From: Nonomuraea africana
GTDB lineage: Bacteria; Actinomycetota; Actinomycetes; Streptosporangiales; Streptosporangiaceae
Direction: 5' to 3'
NCBI RefSeq assembly: GCF_014873535.1
Contig: NZ_JADBEF010000001.1
Location: forward strand, 1,550,001 to 1,614,000
DNA length: 64,000 bases
Shown here: piece after piece, positions 32,907-41,486 of the stretch
How the letters are laid out: each line of letters starts with the position of its first letter
Position numbering within the stretch: position 1 is the first letter of the stretch
The notes under the pieces: generated by a model
Seen by the model: the letters and a program-made list of their open reading frames with translations, nothing else
Told to the model about the DNA's origin: nothing
Database searches by the model: none
Program-made: the position numbers and the translations under genes

Positions 32907-33992
32907 TCAGCGCTTCAGCCGCCACAGGCTCGTCACCTCCGCGGCCCTCGCCCGGTGCAGGGGATCGGCGCCGTCACGGGCCCGCGGATGCCTGGGCGCG
33001 ATGTCCAGGCGGCCCGCGACCCGCAGTCCCGCCTCGGCGAAGGAGGTCAGCAGCTCCTGCCTGCTGTGCAGGCCGAGGTGCTCGGCGAGGTCCGACAGGA
33101 TCAGCCAGCCCTCGCCGTCCGGTTCGAGGTGGTGGGTCAGCTCGCCGAGGAAGCCGCGGAGCATCCGGCCCTCTGGGTCGTAGACGGCCTGGTCGCGCCG
33201 GGTGCCGGGCCGTACGGGCAGCCACGGGGGATTGCACACCACCAGCGGCGCGCGGCCCTCGGGGAACAGGTCGCGCCTGGCCACCTCGACCCGGCCGGAC
33301 AGGCCGAGGCGCGAGAGGTTGTCGCGGGCGCACGCGACGGCCCGCTCGTCGAGGTCGGTGGCCACCACGCGCTCGACGCCTCTCCTGGCCAGCAGCGCGG
33401 CCAGCACGCCGGTGCCGGTGCCGATGTCGAAGGCGGCCGTGCGCGCCGGCAGCGGCGCGCGGGCCACCAGGTCGACGTATTCTCCGCGGACCGGGGAGAA
33501 GACGCCGTAGTGCGGGTGGATGCGCGCGCCGAGCGCGGGCACCGCCACGCCCTTCCTGCGCCACTCGTGCGCGCCGATCACGCCGAGCAGCTCGGTGAGC
33601 GGGACGAGCGTGGGCCCCTCGGCCGGGCCGTACGCCTCCAGGCAGGCACGCCGTACGTCGGGGGCCCTGCGCAGCGGCACGGTCAGCTCCTCCGACAGCG
33701 GCACCAGCAGCCTGCCCAGTAGCACGGCCTTCCTGGCGCGGGCCTGCCGGTAGGCGTGGAAGTCGGCCGGCGGCGGCTGCCTGTCGGCCCTGCGGGCCAG
33801 CGCGCGCAGGAGCTGTCTGGCGTTGTGGAAGTCGCCGCGCCACACCAGCGCGACACCCTCACGGGCCAGGCGATGGGCGGTGTCGGCTCGCGTCGTGTCG
33901 TCGGCGGCGACCAGGCGCGACGGCGGCGGCTCGGGTGAGCGCCACCCTGCCGACAGTTCGCGGCCTGCTTCGTTCCAGTGGACGTCGGGCAC
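32907..33992 (-). CDS. class I SAM-dependent methyltransferase (PrmC/RsmC-like)
   Basis: 361 residues. The C-terminal two thirds form an MTS-type methyltransferase: motif I FDIGTGTGVLAALLARRG, acidic ATDLDERAV, and the N-methyltransferase signature VVCNPPWLP, which fits methylation of a planar nitrogen (glutamine, guanine or adenine). The N-terminal 120 residues are a helical extension (ARRADRQPPPADFHAYRQAR region) as in actinobacterial proteins annotated as release-factor or rRNA methyltransferases. It is not next to prfA, where PrmC itself usually lies, so a modification of rRNA or another protein is equally possible. A short ORF with a very strong ribosome binding site lies 63 bases upstream. 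Confidence 0.78.
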   Translation of the reverse strand: MPDVHWNEAGRELSAGWRSPEPPPSRLVAADDTTRADTAHRLAREGVALVWRGDFHNARQLLRALARRADRQPPPADFHAYRQARARKAVLLGRLLVPLSEELTVPLRRAPDVRRACLEAYGPAEGPTLVPLTELLGVIGAHEWRRKGVAVPALGARIHPHYGVFSPVRGEYVDLVARAPLPARTAAFDIGTGTGVLAALLARRGVERVVATDLDERAVACARDNLSRLGLSGRVEVARRDLFPEGRAPLVVCNPPWLPVRPGTRRDQAVYDPEGRMLRGFLGELTHHLEPDGEGWLILSDLAEHLGLHSRQELLTSFAEAGLRVAGRLDIAPRHPRARDGADPLHRARAAEVTSLWRLKR

Positions 33993-34055
33993 CGTGTGCT
34001 CCTCTTGATCGAACGGGACTGTCGATGAAGAGCACTTCGACGTGGAGGGGGTGGG

Positions 34056-34133
34056 CTAGCGGGTCTCGGACCTCCACGAGGAAGCGCGAGCCGCGGCGTC
34101 GCCGAGAACGCAGCCGAGAACGGCGAACGACAT
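34056..34133 (-). CDS. 25-codon leader-like ORF with a near-perfect Shine-Dalgarno
   Basis: ATG at 34133 is preceded by AAGGAGG with a 6-base spacer, the strongest ribosome binding site I see in the window. It encodes MSFAVLGCVLGDAAARASSW and five more residues, then TAG. A second frame continues after that point with FLVEVRDPLAHPLHVEVLF, so it could instead be a frameshifted small gene. It lies between the MFS gene and the methyltransferase gene, in their direction, and could be a regulatory leader peptide for the latter. Confidence 0.4.
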   Translation of the reverse strand: MSFAVLGCVLGDAAARASSWRSETR

Positions 34134-34189
34134 GATCAACCTCCTTGGAGTCACCCCATGCTAGCCCCCTGGACGATCGCCCTTCCCGG

Positions 34190-35545
34190 TCAGTGCCCGT
34201 GCCCCTGGCCGTGGCCATGACCATGACCGACGAGCGCGGCGGGCCTGCCGGACGGCACCAGCCCGAGCGCCACCACCCCCGCCACCGCCGCGGCCCCCGC
34301 GCACCAGGCCAGCGTCGTGCCGAAACCGCCGACCGCCAGGCTGGAGACCACCGCCACCCCGATCGAGCCGCCCAGCTCGTGGAAGGTGTTGACGACCCCC
34401 GAGGCCACCCCCGCCTCGCCCCGCGGCACGTTGGCCATGGTCGTCGCCGTGGCGGCGACGAAGGCGGGCCCGATGCCGAAGGCGGCGAGCACGAAACCGG
34501 GCAGCAGCGTGGTGTAGACGCCGGCCTCGGGCGAGACGCGGGTCATGAGGGCGGCGCCCGCCGCGGTCAGCAGGAAGGCGCCGACGGCCACGGGCCGCCC
34601 GCCGATCCGGCCGATGAGGCGTCCGCCGAGGTGCGCGCCGAGCGTGATGGAGATCGCGACGGGCAGGAACAGCAGCCCCGTCTCCAGCGCGCCGAAGCGC
34701 AGTTCCTGCTGCAGGTAGAGCGAGCTGACGAAGAACAGCCCGAGCATCAGCCCGGTTGCCATGAGCATGACGAACACGCCGGACAGCACCGGCCGCCTGG
34801 CCATCGTCTCGGCGCGCATGAGCGGCGCCTCGGCCACCCGCTCGACCCACACGAAGGCCGCGTACAGCGCCGCGGAGGCGGCCAGCCAGACGCCCGCCGT
34901 ACCCCAGCCCGAGTCTCCGGCGGCGACCAGGCCGTAGATGAGCAGCCCGGTCGCGGCGGTGACCAGCAGGGCGCCCGGCACGTCGAGCGGACGGCGCCCC
35001 GAGGGGGCGGCGGCGGGCACGACGGAGGGCAGCGCCGCCATGACCGCCAGCCCGACCGGCACGTTGACGAAGAACGCCCACTCCCAGCCGGGACCCGCGG
35101 TGAGCAGGCCGCCGACCAGCACGCCGACCGCGGCGCCGGTGCCGCCGATCGCCGCCCAGACCGCCAGCGCCCTGGTGCGGCGCTCGCCGTGGAAGATCGT
35201 GGTGATGGTGGCCAGCGCGGCGGGCGACAGCAGCGCCGCGCCGACGCCCTGCAGCGCGCGTCCCGCGATGAGCGTCGCGCCGTCGGGGGCGAGGCCGCAC
35301 AGCAGCGAGGCCGACGTGAACAGGGCGAGCCCTGTCAGCAGCACGCGCCGGGCGCCGAAGGCGTCGGCGAGACGTCCGCCGAGCACCATCAGCCCGCCGA
35401 AGCACAGCGTGTAGGTGGTGACGACCCAGGTCAGCGCCTCGCGGTCGAGGCCGAGGCCGGCGCCGATGGACGGCAGCGCGACCTGGACGACCGTGATGTC
35501 GATGATCAGGATGAACTGGGCCAGGCAGAGCAGGACCAGCAGCAT
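34190..35545 (-). CDS. MFS drug exporter of the DHA2 (EmrB/QacA) type with a histidine-rich tail
   Basis: 451-residue proton antiporter of the cytoplasmic membrane. Family features: FILIIDITVVQVALP in helix 1, the loop 2-3 motif GGRLADAFGARRVL, AGRALQGVGAALLSPAAL in helix 4, and motif C in helix 5 (GGTGAAVGVLVGG). Hydrophobic stretches predict 12-14 helices. The C-terminus ends GHGHGHGQGHGH, an unusual metal-binding His run. Its promoter contains a large palindrome, and the tetR gene lies just upstream in the same direction, so drug-inducible expression is likely. RBS GGGGAGGGAA precedes the ATG at 35545. Confidence 0.88.
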   Translation of the reverse strand: MLLVLLCLAQFILIIDITVVQVALPSIGAGLGLDREALTWVVTTYTLCFGGLMVLGGRLADAFGARRVLLTGLALFTSASLLCGLAPDGATLIAGRALQGVGAALLSPAALATITTIFHGERRTRALAVWAAIGGTGAAVGVLVGGLLTAGPGWEWAFFVNVPVGLAVMAALPSVVPAAAPSGRRPLDVPGALLVTAATGLLIYGLVAAGDSGWGTAGVWLAASAALYAAFVWVERVAEAPLMRAETMARRPVLSGVFVMLMATGLMLGLFFVSSLYLQQELRFGALETGLLFLPVAISITLGAHLGGRLIGRIGGRPVAVGAFLLTAAGAALMTRVSPEAGVYTTLLPGFVLAAFGIGPAFVAATATTMANVPRGEAGVASGVVNTFHELGGSIGVAVVSSLAVGGFGTTLAWCAGAAAVAGVVALGLVPSGRPAALVGHGHGHGQGHGH

Positions 35546-35557
35546 GTTCCCTCCCCA

Positions 35558-35585
35558 ATAACTCGTACAGTAGTGTTCGAGTTAT
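35558..35585. promoter_or_regulatory. 28-bp TetR-type operator upstream of the MFS exporter
   Basis: ATAACTCG (35558-35565) and CGAGTTAT (35578-35585) are perfect arms; inside them ACA and TGT also pair, giving ATAACTCGnACA-N4-TGTnCGAGTTAT. On the minus strand the -10 hexamer TACTGT falls within it, about 25 bases before the exporter ATG. A bound dimer pair would block the promoter. Confidence 0.75.
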
Positions 35586-35619
35586 GAGGCAAGCATACGG
35601 AAGCGGGGTATGTCTACTT

Positions 35620-36198
35620 TTATTGAGTGACGAGCAGGGAACGCAGGGTCTCGGTCAGCACCCCGGCCGCCTCCTCGCGCGGCAGCCGGCCCGCCTCGAT
35701 CTCGCCCGCCGCCGTGTGCAGCACCGCGAGGAACGTGCTGACCAGCCACGACAGCGGCAGATCGGTGCGGAAGGCGCCTTCGTCCCTGCCTCGCCCGATG
35801 AGCCGCTCGACCCTGGCGAGCGGGCCGCTGTGCCGTTCGCGGATGCGCTCGCCGGGCAGCGCACGGTCGGCGGCCACGAACAGGCGGCTGTGCCTGTCGA
35901 GGATCTCCCAGGAGGAGGTGACCAGCCGTTCCAGCGCCTCGGCCGCGGGCAGCCCGTCGAGGTCGAGCCCCGACAGCACCTGCTCGGCCTGGTCGACCGC
36001 GCGCTCGAGGACGGCGTCGACCAGCGACTCCCTGGAGGGGAAGTGGCCGTAGAGGGTGACCCTGCCGACGCCCGCCGCCTTGGCGATCTCCGCGACGCTC
36101 GCGCCCGGGTCGGCGCTCAGCAGGCGGGTGGCCGTGGCCAGGATCGCGGCGATGTTGCGCTCGGCGTCCGCCCTGCGCGGCGGCGTGGTCTTCCCCAT
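35620..36198 (-). CDS. TetR-family repressor of the MFS exporter
   Basis: 192-residue repressor. HTH at about residues 14-60 (ASVAEIAKAAGVGRVTLYGHF, then PSRESL), followed by a helical ligand-binding domain. It lies upstream of and in the same direction as the exporter, with the 28-bp palindrome in the 74-base gap. The ATG at 36198 has TAGAGT (36210-36205) six bases before it, so it is probably leaderless; the TTG at 36204 is rejected because it lies between the -10 and this start. The ligand is presumably a substrate of the exporter. Confidence 0.85.
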   Translation of the reverse strand: MGKTTPPRRADAERNIAAILATATRLLSADPGASVAEIAKAAGVGRVTLYGHFPSRESLVDAVLERAVDQAEQVLSGLDLDGLPAAEALERLVTSSWEILDRHSRLFVAADRALPGERIRERHSGPLARVERLIGRGRDEGAFRTDLPLSWLVSTFLAVLHTAAGEIEAGRLPREEAAGVLTETLRSLLVTQ

Positions 36199-36204
36199 GG
36201 TCAA

Positions 36205-36227
36205 ACTCTAGAACCCGGACGTACGCT
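36205..36227. promoter_or_regulatory. divergent leaderless promoters for tetR and the hydrolase
   Basis: TAGAGT on the minus strand (36210-36205) and TACGCT on the plus strand (36222-36227) are -10 hexamers placed 6 bases before the ATG at 36198 and the ATG at 36234 respectively. Transcription would start at or next to each start codon. Confidence 0.55.
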
Positions 36228-36233
36228 CCCTGG

Positions 36234-37006
36234 ATGTCCCCAGAATCGCCATCAGAGTCTGGCCGAACGAGCGTCCCCGCTACCTCGCGATCCTCGTCCA
36301 CGGGTACGGCGAGCACCTCGGCCGCTACGAGCACGTGGCCGCCGCCCTCGTGGCGCACGGCGCGGCCGTCTACGGCCCCGACCACCGGGGCCACGGGCTG
36401 TCGCAGGGAGAGCGCGTGCTGATCGAGGACTTCGAGGACGTCGTCACCGACGTGCACGCCGTCGCCGAGCGCGCGAGGGCCGAGCACCCGGGCGTGCCGG
36501 TCGTCGTCATCGGCCACTCCATGGGCGGCCTGATCGCCACCCGCTACGCCCAGCGGTACGGCCCGTCCCTGGCCGCGCTGGTCCTGTCGGGCCCCGTCAT
36601 CGGCAGATGGGAGGCGATCGACCTGCTGCTCACGCTGGAGGAGATGCCTGACATCCCCATCGACCCCGCCACCCTCTCCCGCGACCTCACGGTCGGCGCG
36701 GCCTACGCCGCCGACACCCTCGTCTGGCACGGCCCCTTCAAACGCCCGACGGTCGAGGCCTTCGCCGCCACGATGGAGGAGATCGCCAAGGCGGGCTCCC
36801 TCGGAGCGCTGCCCACGCTGTGGATCCACGGCGCCGACGACCGGCTCGTGCCGCTGGAGGGCAGCAGGAGGGGCATCGAGGCGGTCAGGGGGGACGACCT
36901 GACCGAGCGGATCTACCCGGGCGCCCGCCACGAGGTGTTCAACGAGACCAACAAGGAGGAGGTGCTGGCCGAGGTCACCGCCTTCGTCGACAGGGTCCTG
37001 GGCTGA
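36234..37006 (+). CDS. alpha/beta hydrolase (monoacylglycerol-lipase-like) with an apparent frameshift at codon 3
   Basis: Serine hydrolase of about 257 residues. The body is intact: oxyanion loop LVHGYGEHLGRYEHV, GPDHRGHGLSQGER, nucleophile elbow VIGHSMGG, acid HGADDRLVP and final His in GARHEVFNETNKEE, as in monoacylglycerol lipases. But no ATG, GTG or TTG is in this frame between the preceding TAG and position 36335, which would be after the oxyanion loop. The leaderless ATG at 36234 is in another frame; one extra C in the C4 run at 36238-36241 would give MSPRIAIRVWPNERPRYLAI, a normal N-terminus. So either a sequencing/assembly slip, a real inactivating deletion, or slippage at the run. 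Confidence 0.7.
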
Positions 37007-37037
37007 CGCGGACCGGCGGCTCGGCCCAGCGAAACGA

Positions 37038-37814
37038 TTACAGCTCGCGCACGATCGCGCGGATCTCGGGCAGTGCCGCGACCAGCGCGGACAGTGGCGT
37101 CCGGTAGGCGAGGGCGCTGACGCTGACCGCGCCGCTCGGCCTGGTCGGAGAGGTCAGGAACGCTGGAACGGCCACGCAGGTGACGCCCTCCTCGTTCTCC
37201 TGGTCGTCCACGGCGTAGCCGCGCTCGCGCACGGCCGCGAGCTCCGCCGCCAGCTCCCCGGCGCTCACCTTGGTGCGCGGGGTGCGCCGCTCCAGCGGGC
37301 CGCCGGCCGCCCACGCGGCCACCGCCGCGTCGTCGGGCAGCGCCCAGGCCAGCAGCAGCTTGCCGACGCCGGTGTTGTGCGCGGGGTTGCGCCCGCCGAC
37401 CGTGGAGGTGAGCCGCACCGGCCCCGACGGCGGGTCGACCTTCGCCCGGTAGACGACCTCGCGGCCGTCGAGCACGGCGTAGTGCGCGGTCTCGCCGAAC
37501 CTCGCGGCCAGCCGCTCCAGCGCGGGCCGGATCCTGACGTGGTCGGGGCGCGCCTCGTGGTGGGCGAAGGCGAGCCTGAGGAAGTCGTCGCCCAGCACGT
37601 AGCGGCCCCTGCCGTCCTGGCCGGCGAACCCGGCGCGGCGCAGCGCGGCCAGCGCCCGGTGCGCGGTCGGCTTGGGACTGCCGACCGCCTTGGCCATCTC
37701 CTCCAGGCCGATGCCCTCGGGGTGCTCGGCCAGCACCCGCAGCACCACGAGCACCCGGTCGGAGCCGACGAGCCGGTCTTCTCCTCGGGCCGTTTCGGGG
37801 CTAGAGTCGATCAC
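37038..37814 (-). CDS. IclR-family transcriptional regulator
   Basis: 258-residue regulator with an N-terminal winged helix (about 15-80: GLEEMAKAVGSPKPTAHRAL and RRAGFAGQDGRGRYVLG) and a C-terminal IclR effector domain (VLDGREVVYRAKVD; NTGVGKLLLAW). It is divergent from a sugar-acid dehydratase gene, the usual IclR target arrangement, and likely responds to an aldonate or its 2-keto-3-deoxy product. The GTG at 37814 is leaderless: TAACAT lies seven bases upstream on the minus strand. Confidence 0.88.
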   Translation of the reverse strand: MIDSSPETARGEDRLVGSDRVLVVLRVLAEHPEGIGLEEMAKAVGSPKPTAHRALAALRRAGFAGQDGRGRYVLGDDFLRLAFAHHEARPDHVRIRPALERLAARFGETAHYAVLDGREVVYRAKVDPPSGPVRLTSTVGGRNPAHNTGVGKLLLAWALPDDAAVAAWAAGGPLERRTPRTKVSAGELAAELAAVRERGYAVDDQENEEGVTCVAVPAFLTSPTRPSGAVSVSALAYRTPLSALVAALPEIRAIVREL

Positions 37815-37857
37815 GTTCCGAATGTTAGATCAGTGTTCCGGTTAATGGAAGAAGCGC
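37815..37857. promoter_or_regulatory. IclR/dehydratase divergent control region
   Basis: GTTCCG repeats at 37815-37820 and 37835-37840, 20 bases apart (two helical turns); the second copy begins TTCC-N7-GGAA (37836-37850), an IclR-like dyad. The -10 of the iclR gene (37827-37822) lies between them. GGAAGAAG ahead of the ATG at 37858 is the dehydratase ribosome binding site. Confidence 0.5.
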
Positions 37858-39558
37858 ATGCGTAGTTCGCACTGGTACGCAGGAACCGATCGAAACGCCT
37901 ACATTCACCGCGCCTGGATGCGCCGCGGCCTGCCCCGGGAGGCCTTCGAGGGCGACCGGCCGCACATCGCGATCGCCAACACCGCCTCCGACCTCACCCC
38001 GTGCAACGCCCACCTCGACGAGGTCGCCACCAGCGTCAAGCAGGGCATCTGGGAGGCGGGCGGCGTCCCGCTGAACCTGCCGGTCATGTCACTCGGCGAG
38101 ACCAACGTCAGGCCGACCGCCATGCTCTGGCGCAACCTGGCCGCCATGGCGACCGAGGAGATGCTGCGCGCCAACCCCATCGACGGCGTGGTCCTGCTCG
38201 GCGGCTGCGACAAGACGATCCCCTCGCTGCTCATGGCCGCCGCCTCGGTCGACCTGCCCGCCGTCATCGTGCCCGGCGGCCCGATGCTGACGGGGCACTT
38301 CCGCGGCGTGCCCCTCGGCTGCGGCACCGACGTGTGGCGCCTCAGCGAGGAGGTGCGGGCAGGGACGCTGTCGAGGGAGGCCTTCCTGCGCTCGGAGTCG
38401 GCGATGATCCGCAGCAAGGGCCACTGCAACACGATGGGCACCGCCTCCACGATGGCGTGCGTCGCCGAGGCGCTCGGCATGACCATCCCCGGTACGGCAG
38501 GCACCCCCGCCCCCGACAGCAGGCTGCTGGAGCGGGCCCACGAGACCGGACGGCTCGCGGTCGAGCTGGTCGCCGAGGACAGGACTCCGAGCAGGGTGCT
38601 CACCCGCGCCTCCTTCCACAACGCGATCGTCACGCTGGCCGCGATCGGCGGCTCCACGAACGCGGTCGTGCACCTGCTGGCCATCGCCGGACGGCTCGGC
38701 GTCGAGCTGACCCTCGACGACTTCGACCGCATCGGGTCGGGAGTGCCGCTGCTGGTCGACCTCCAGCCCGCGGGGCGGCACCTGATGGACGACCTGTTCA
38801 GGGCGGGCGGGCTGCTCGCCGTGCTGAAGGAGGTGGGCGACCTGCTCGACCCCTCCGCGCCGACCGTCACGGGCGAGCCGCTGACCGCGTACCTGGACGC
38901 GGCGGAGATCTGGGACGACACCGTCATCAGGCGCAGGTCGGCGCCGCTGCTGGCGGACGCGGGCATCGCCGTCCTGCGCGGCAACCTCGCCCCGCGCGGC
39001 GCGGTCATCAAGCCCGCCGCCGCCTCGCCCGGACTGCTGCGGCACCGCGGCAGGGCGGTGGTCTTCGACAGCGTCGAGGACCTCAACGCCAGGCTCGACT
39101 CGCCCGACCTCGACGTGGACGAGACCAGCGTGCTCATCCTGCGCGGCTGCGGCCCCCGCGGCTACCCGGGGATGCCCGAGGTCGGCAACCTGCCCCTGCC
39201 GCGCAGGCTGCTGGAGAAGGGCGTGCGCGACATGGTGCGTGTCAGCGACGCCAGGATGAGCGGCACCGCCTACGGCACCGTCGTCCTGCACACCGCGCCG
39301 GAGGCGGCCGTCGGCGGGCCGCTCGCGCTGGTGCGCACCGGGGACCCGATCGTCCTCGACGTGCCCGCGCGCAGGCTCGACATCGACCTCCCCCAGCGGG
39401 AGCTGTCGGGCAGGACACCGGTGACCACCGGGTTCGCCGAACCGGCCAGGGGCTGGCAGCGCCTCTACATCGACCACGTCCTGCAGGCCGACCAGGGCGC
39501 GGACCTCGACTTCCTGGTCGGCTCCAGCGGCCACGAGGTGAGCAGGGAGTCGCACTGA
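37858..39558 (+). CDS. IlvD/Edd-family sugar-acid dehydratase (L-arabonate/xylonate dehydratase-like)
   Basis: 566-residue iron-sulfur dehydratase that removes water from an aldonate to give a 2-keto-3-deoxy acid. Cluster ligands and metal/substrate blocks are visible: DLTPCNAHL, LLGGCDKTIPS, SKGHCNTMGTASTM, AIGGSTNAVVHL, RGCGPRGYPGMPE and RVSDARMSGTAYG. The N-terminal MRSSHWYAGTDRNAYIHRAW type opening is characteristic of the sugar-acid branch (arabonate, xylonate, galactonate) and not of the amino-acid enzyme IlvD. It is divergent from an IclR regulator. No aldolase or dehydrogenase of the pathway is next to it, so the pathway is incomplete here. Confidence 0.85.
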   Translation: MRSSHWYAGTDRNAYIHRAWMRRGLPREAFEGDRPHIAIANTASDLTPCNAHLDEVATSVKQGIWEAGGVPLNLPVMSLGETNVRPTAMLWRNLAAMATEEMLRANPIDGVVLLGGCDKTIPSLLMAAASVDLPAVIVPGGPMLTGHFRGVPLGCGTDVWRLSEEVRAGTLSREAFLRSESAMIRSKGHCNTMGTASTMACVAEALGMTIPGTAGTPAPDSRLLERAHETGRLAVELVAEDRTPSRVLTRASFHNAIVTLAAIGGSTNAVVHLLAIAGRLGVELTLDDFDRIGSGVPLLVDLQPAGRHLMDDLFRAGGLLAVLKEVGDLLDPSAPTVTGEPLTAYLDAAEIWDDTVIRRRSAPLLADAGIAVLRGNLAPRGAVIKPAAASPGLLRHRGRAVVFDSVEDLNARLDSPDLDVDETSVLILRGCGPRGYPGMPEVGNLPLPRRLLEKGVRDMVRVSDARMSGTAYGTVVLHTAPEAAVGGPLALVRTGDPIVLDVPARRLDIDLPQRELSGRTPVTTGFAEPARGWQRLYIDHVLQADQGADLDFLVGSSGHEVSRESH

Positions 39559-39644
39559 GCGCACCCGCCGTCGCCGGGCAGAGCGATCCATGGAGAAATC
39601 CGTGGTTACGGCTTTCGATACGGCGGGCATGGGCGTGAAATGGG

Positions 39645-39660
39645 AGTGACCGGGGTCACA
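39645..39660. promoter_or_regulatory. CRP/FNR-type box upstream of ctaD
   Basis: AGTGACCGGGGTCACA contains GTGA-N6-TCAC with one extra consensus base (TGTGA-N6-TCACT read on the minus strand). It ends 21 bases before the GTG start at 39682. The half sites equal those bound by mycobacterial and streptomycete Crp. Its position close to the start would repress if the promoter is upstream, or suggests a nearby transcription start. Confidence 0.5.
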
Positions 39661-39681
39661 CCCAGCGTGGAGGGAGCTGCC

Positions 39682-41409
39682 GTGACGACTGTTCGCGAGA
39701 CCTCGCTCGAACAGGTCAGGCGCCGACGCACCGGCACCGTCGTCGCCGCCTGGCTGTCGACGACCGACCACAAGGTCATCGGCTACCTCTACCTGATCAC
39801 CTCGTTCGCGTTCTTCCTCATCGCGGGCGTCATGGCCATGGTCATCCGGGCCGAACTCGCCCAGCCCGGCCTCGAGTTCGTCAGCCAGCAGCAGTACAAC
39901 GCCCTGTTCACCATGCACGGGACGATCATGCTGCTGCTCTTCGCCACCCCGCTGTTCGCCGGGTTCGCCAACGTCATCATGCCGCTGCAGATCGGCGCGC
40001 CCGACGTCGCCTTCCCCCGGCTGAACGCCGTCGCGTACTGGCTGTTCCTGTTCGGCGGCATCATCGTGCTGGGCGGGTTCGCCACTCCGGGCGGCGCGGC
40101 GGACTTCGGCTGGTTCGGCTACGCGCCGCTGTCCACCGCGACGTTCTCGCCCAGCATGGGCGGCGACCTGTGGATCATGGGGCTGGCGCTGGCCGGTCTC
40201 GGCACGATCCTGGGCAGCGTCAACTTCATCACCACGATCATCTGCATGCGCGCTCCCGGCATGACGATGTTCAGGATGCCGCTGTTCACCTGGAACACGC
40301 TGCTGACCAGCATGATGGTGCTCATGGCCTTCCCCGTGCTGGCCGCCGCGCTGCTGGCCCTCGAGTCCGACCGCAAGTTCGGCACCCACATCTACGACCC
40401 GGCGACGGGCGGGCCGCTGCTGTGGCAGCACCTGTTCTGGTTCTTCGGCCACCCCGAGGTCTACATCATCGCGCTGCCGTTCTTCGGGATCATCACCGAG
40501 GTGATCCCGGTCTTCAGCCGCAAGCCCATCTTCGGCTACATCGGCCTGGTCGCCGCCACGATCACCATCGCGGGCCTGTCGATGACGGTGTGGGCGCACC
40601 ACATGTTCGCCACGGGGCAGGTGCTGCTGCCCTTCTTCTCGTTCATGACGTTCCTGATCGCGGTGCCGACAGGGGTGAAGTTCTTCAACTGGATCGGCAC
40701 GATGTGGCGGGGCCATCTCAGCTTCGAGACGCCCATGCTGTTCGCGATCGGCTTCCTGGTGACCTTCCTGCTCGGCGGGCTGACCGGGATCATCCTCGCC
40801 TCTCCGCCGCTCGACTTCCACATCAGCGACACCTACTTCGTCGTCGCGCACTTCCACTACGTGGTCTTCGGCACCGTGGTGTTCGCGATGTTCTCGGGGT
40901 TCTACTTCTGGTGGCCGAAGATGACCGGGCGGATGCTCGACGACCGCCTGGGCAAGGTGCACTTCTGGTCGCTGTTCATCGGCTTCCACACCACCTTCCT
41001 CGTCCAGCACTGGCTGGGGATGGCGGGCTTCCCCCGCAGGTACGCCGACTACAGCGCGGGCGACGGCTTCACCACCCTGAACCTGATCTCCTCGGTCGGC
41101 GCGTTCCTGCTCGGGGTGTCCACGCTGCCGTTCCTCTACAACGTGTGGAAGACCGCGCGCAGGGCGCCCAGAGTCACGGTCGACGACCCGTGGGGCTTCG
41201 CCAACAGCCTCGAATGGGCCACCTCGTGCCCGCCGCCCCGGCACAACTTCGTGTTCATCCCGCAGATCAGGTCCGAACGGCCCGCCTTCGACCTGCACTA
41301 TCCGCGGGCGGTCCAGCCGGACGACACCGTGACCGGCGCGCCGACCGAACTCGACGCCGTCGGCGGCGAGGAGCACAAGACCTCAGGAGAGGGGCCGCCG
41401 GCGGGCTGA
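39682..41409 (+). CDS. ctaD: cytochrome c oxidase subunit I (aa3 type)
   Basis: 575-residue catalytic subunit of the terminal heme-copper oxidase, with about 12 membrane helices. CuB/heme ligands are present: FFGHPEVYI (His257 with the cross-linking Tyr261), WAHHMF (His306-His307) and AHFHYV; also [12 protein letters not shown] and the [14 protein letters not shown] region. The GTG at 39682 follows GGAGGGAG at a good distance; the ATG at 39640, 14 codons upstream, would place the CRP-like box inside the gene and has no ribosome binding site. Subunits II and III and the bc1 genes are not adjacent, so this may be a second, solitary ctaD. A fumarate-reductase-type operon follows. Confidence 0.92.
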   Translation: MTTVRETSLEQVRRRRTGTVVAAWLSTTDHKVIGYLYLITSFAFFLIAGVMAMVIRAELAQPGLEFVSQQQYNALFTMHGTIMLLLFATPLFAGFANVIMPLQIGAPDVAFPRLNAVAYWLFLFGGIIVLGGFATPGGAADFGWFGYAPLSTATFSPSMGGDLWIMGLALAGLGTILGSVNFITTIICMRAPGMTMFRMPLFTWNTLLTSMMVLMAFPVLAAALLALESDRKFGTHIYDPATGGPLLWQHLFWFFGHPEVYIIALPFFGIITEVIPVFSRKPIFGYIGLVAATITIAGLSMTVWAHHMFATGQVLLPFFSFMTFLIAVPTGVKFFNWIGTMWRGHLSFETPMLFAIGFLVTFLLGGLTGIILASPPLDFHISDTYFVVAHFHYVVFGTVVFAMFSGFYFWWPKMTGRMLDDRLGKVHFWSLFIGFHTTFLVQHWLGMAGFPRRYADYSAGDGFTTLNLISSVGAFLLGVSTLPFLYNVWKTARRAPRVTVDDPWGFANSLEWATSCPPPRHNFVFIPQIRSERPAFDLHYPRAVQPDDTVTGAPTELDAVGGEEHKTSGEGPPAG

Positions 41410-41416
41410 GCCGGTG

Positions 41417-41437
41417 AGGGGGTTTCGGAAACCCGCT
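41417..41437 (+). terminator. candidate terminator or attenuator after ctaD
   Basis: GGGTTT (41420-41425) and AAACCC (41429-41434) pair around CGG, with GAG/CTC extending the stem past a mismatch. It lies 7 bases beyond the ctaD stop and 50 bases before the next gene. It probably separates ctaD from the frd operon in whole or part. Confidence 0.5.
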
Positions 41438-41486
41438 CCCGGTGCTTACGTGGAAGGGACGATTCGCCAATCAAGGGAGGTCGGCG

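Noticed and set aside
39640..39681. ATG at 39640 as the start of ctaD
   Set aside because: No ribosome binding site, and it would place the CRP-like dyad in coding sequence; GTG at 39682 has GGAGGGAG at the right distance.
38089..41376. Very long minus-strand open frames opposite the dehydratase and ctaD genes (and similar ones at 41298-44273, 3300-5696 and 10232-11866 extensions)
   Set aside because: They are antisense to genes with unambiguous catalytic motifs, have Gly/Arg/Asp/His-rich composition and arise from high GC in the third codon position.
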